The notes beneath the pieces were generated by a model. It did no database searches, was not told where the DNA came from, and saw only the letters and a list, made by a program, of their open reading frames with translations. This document shows positions 30,186 to 32,359 of a stretch of DNA of 32,359 nucleotides, piece by piece. The DNA comes from Akkermansiaceae bacterium (lineage in GTDB: Bacteria > Verrucomicrobiota > Verrucomicrobiia > Verrucomicrobiales > Akkermansiaceae). The stretch is taken from assembly GCA_029253285.1 (NCBI GenBank), contig JAQWZU010000089.1:1-32359 (forward strand), given 5' to 3'. The position numbers and the translations under genes are program-made. Position 1 is the stretch's first letter; each line of letters begins with the position of its first letter.

Positions 30186-32359
30186 CTAGGGCTTCAAAGT
30201 TGCATTAAGTCTGAAAAACCATCGCTCTCCTATCGGGAGGGAAATCTCCCGCACCTGAACCCTCCCGACAATCTCAGTCGGAGTAAGGTCAACTCCCTGC
30301 CAAGTCTCCAGGTTCGATGATCGTTCAATGATCAAATCGACGTCGGGAGCTTCGAGTGACACGCCCAGCCCCAATCGAACTTGGTGCCCCTCATTCTCAT
30401 AGCTGAATCCCGGGCCAGCATCCGCCACCATGGGGTCGGAGCCCAGGGCATATTCAATCAAATTGGAACGACCATCGTCATCAGGATCGCCATAAACGCC
30501 TAAGACACCCCTGTCAGCCGACCAAAGAGCATAAGAATCTGACCCAAAAACGTTTCCCGGCGTTGGCTCGGAAGCGGTCCAATTAATGAAGTCGTTTCCA
30601 TAGGATTTTTCAGAAATCTTTCTCAACGCCAACCCATCACCGCTAGTTTCAAGGGGCCAGGGGAAATCATTGTCATAATTCACTCGATCAACCCGAACGT
30701 ATGACCGGCTTCCATCCGCTCTGGTCGGCCCCGGGCGGTTGAGCTGAATTGCCTCTCCTCCATCATTGAGCCTTCCTGAACTCCACTGATATTTCCTAAT
30801 CGAAGGATCGAAACTATACGGCCCCAATTTCGCCAAATCTTCTACAACCAACATCCGCTCTCCGGGCTGAAGAACGACATTGGGCTGAAAAGCATACACC
30901 ACCCCATCCGCAAGCCACCAAGGTGCGCCCTTATCGGAATCATACAGGCTTACCGGAGTATCGCTGATATTCAACAACTCAATATACTCGGAAGCATTCT
31001 CATCAGAAGGATGATACATGATCTCCGAAATCACGATCGGCCCTACTACCGGCGCCCCATTTTTTTGAGCCAAGGTCGCGTCTTGTTGAGCAATGAAGTT
31101 GTATGTCCCACTGCTGGGTTTGTAGTAATACCCCAAGGTCTGACCTTCCAATGAAGGACCAAATTTTTCCTCAAACCGATAGTCAGTCAAGATCGCCCCA
31201 TTCCCTGAGGAAAGATAGACTGTCTCTCCGGTATCGCTCAAGGAGAAGGGCACCAAACGGCCCGGGGCCGTGCTCTGCTCACCAAAATGAATATCCTCAT
31301 AAAACACAATAAACCCACCAGCAGGAATCATCGTCCCATCCGGAATGCAGAATTTCTTCAAAGCCCCGCTATCATCACTCAAAAACCATCCGCTGATATC
31401 GGTCATTTCATTTGATCGATTGTGAATTTCAATCCAATCGACCTCACCAGCCCCCGAGTTCGCCAACACTTCGTTAATCACGATCATGTTTCCGATGAGG
31501 AAAGGGTAATGATCGGAATCGAAAAGATAATACGCCCCCCGATCCGCAACGGTGGCGTCGGGATCGAGAGCATGAAAAGGGTCCCCGGTATCTTTCGCAA
31601 TGGAATCACCCAGCAAAGAGAAATTCAATTTTGATGGCTCAACGAATTCAGGAAAGCCCAACAAATTATTCGCTCCGGGCAACCCTTCTGTATCGCTCAG
31701 GCTATAGCTGATTGAAACCGTCGAAAGGGAATCCCAATCAACCGGAGCCACCGACGAGTTGGAGAAGATGGAATTGGTTATCACAGCCTCACTTCCACCA
31801 GCACCAAAATTTTTCTCATAGACCGACACTCCAATTCCACAATCCACAAAGGTATTCTGATCCACCGTGATTGTTGAGCCCTGATCTTTCACTCCAATCC
31901 CAAGAGGACAACCTACGATAAGGTTATTACGGGAGATCACTGTAGACCCCTGCCCCACTGAAATCCCTTTGTCGGAATTGTAATAAATCTGATTCCCCTC
32001 GATGATTACGTTGACACACTGCTCACCGGTATCAATTCCATCGCTATTGAAACCAAAGAAGCGATAGATCTGACAATCCTTAATGAGCCCGTTCACCACG
32101 CCATCGTAGTCAATCGCATCGGTATCCGGGGCGTTGTTTCCCAGAAAAACACAACGCAGGGTCTGCGCCTGCCCCTGCTTCACATTCAAGCCATCACCCG
32201 TGATTGGGATGTGAATGAAGCTATCGCGCAGAATCAAACTTCCACCCCGGAAGAACAAGGGGGCCAATCCTTCATCGATATTTAAAAACTCGATCACCAC
32301 ATCCGCATCCAGGCCCGAAATCCCAGCGGGATAAACAAGCGGATCATGACCCCGCCCGG
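30186..32359 (-). CDS. lamin-tail / beta-helix surface protein, C-terminal part (5' end beyond the window)
   Basis: The frame is open to the window edge (first whole codon at 32357) and gives 723 residues; an internal GTG at 32300 is not the start, because the preceding codons align with the paralogue at 20983. Visible order: right-handed beta-helix (about 1-280), lamin-tail domain (about 285-430, 'VINEVLANSG', 'DWIEIHNRSN'), a second lamin-tail domain (about 437-600, 'VISEIMYHP', 'EYIELLNISD'), a 'DPDDDGRSNLIEYAL' loop, and a C-terminal module ending 'NATLKP'. Over a 136-residue stretch of the helix I count 32 differences from the paralogue. Whether it also carries a CotH domain cannot be seen. 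It is followed after 4 bases by the PPC-domain gene. Confidence 0.88.
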   Translation of the reverse strand, partial: GRGHDPLVYPAGISGLDADVVIEFLNIDEGLAPLFFRGGSLILRDSFIHIPITGDGLNVKQGQAQTLRCVFLGNNAPDTDAIDYDGVVNGLIKDCQIYRFFGFNSDGIDTGEQCVNVIIEGNQIYYNSDKGISVGQGSTVISRNNLIVGCPLGIGVKDQGSTITVDQNTFVDCGIGVSVYEKNFGAGGSEAVITNSIFSNSSVAPVDWDSLSTVSISYSLSDTEGLPGANNLLGFPEFVEPSKLNFSLLGDSIAKDTGDPFHALDPDATVADRGAYYLFDSDHYPFLIGNMIVINEVLANSGAGEVDWIEIHNRSNEMTDISGWFLSDDSGALKKFCIPDGTMIPAGGFIVFYEDIHFGEQSTAPGRLVPFSLSDTGETVYLSSGNGAILTDYRFEEKFGPSLEGQTLGYYYKPSSGTYNFIAQQDATLAQKNGAPVVGPIVISEIMYHPSDENASEYIELLNISDTPVSLYDSDKGAPWWLADGVVYAFQPNVVLQPGERMLVVEDLAKLGPYSFDPSIRKYQWSSGRLNDGGEAIQLNRPGPTRADGSRSYVRVDRVNYDNDFPWPLETSGDGLALRKISEKSYGNDFINWTASEPTPGNVFGSDSYALWSADRGVLGVYGDPDDDGRSNLIEYALGSDPMVADAGPGFSYENEGHQVRLGLGVSLEAPDVDLIIERSSNLETWQGVDLTPTEIVGRVQVREISLPIGERWFFRLNATLKP

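Overview
The window looks like a stretch of a Verrucomicrobiota-type (PVC superphylum) genome of moderate GC. The inference rests on gene content: a secreted formylglycine-type sulfatase beside a DUF6807 ('PmoA-like') protein, a secreted sugar-isomerase-like TIM barrel, a PQQ-type beta-propeller, giant CotH/lamin-tail/beta-helix surface proteins, and a large MoxR-Bat operon. I saw no rRNA, tRNA, CRISPR array, transposase or phage gene. No gene-free stretch exceeds about 215 bases.

Layout. Positions 1-453 (-) hold the 5' part of an M42 aminopeptidase gene cut by the window edge. Divergent from it are a class I DAHP synthase (516-1556) and the GTPase TypA/BipA (1653-3479), which ends at a strong intrinsic terminator. 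Next come DUF6807 (3663-4553, -) and a divergent sulfatase (4641-6020, +), a pair typical of polysaccharide-degrading marine or soil lineages.

Positions 6224-19917 (+) form one compact run of nine genes: MoxR ATPase, DUF58, a DUF4381-like membrane protein, BatA-like VWA protein, a fused BatB/thioredoxin-like/helical-repeat protein, a fused BatD-BatE-like protein, two tandem HtrA-like proteins and a beta-propeller protein. Most junctions overlap or are within 10 bases. It reads as an envelope stress or assembly system: a MoxR/VWA chaperone-like machine in and on the membrane, coupled to one intact periplasmic HtrA protease and one degenerate protease. The second trypsin-like units of both HtrA-like proteins share the same unusual Ser-Asp-Cys replacement of His-Asp-Ser, and in both a PDZ domain lies inside the fold. 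This is the most novel-looking signal in the window.

Positions 19982-32359 are a secreted-protein region: a TIM-barrel protein, a 1729-residue CotH/lamin-tail/beta-helix protein, a metzincin-like peptidase (all +), and on the - strand a PPC-domain protein preceded by a truncated paralogue of the giant protein. The giant protein and its paralogue flank the peptidase and the PPC protein in inverted orientation, and three of these proteins share a C-terminal module.

Plus-strand genes use strongly C-ending codons and mostly lack Shine-Dalgarno sequences; minus-strand genes are richer in T/G at third positions. All calls are from reading the sequence, without database searches.
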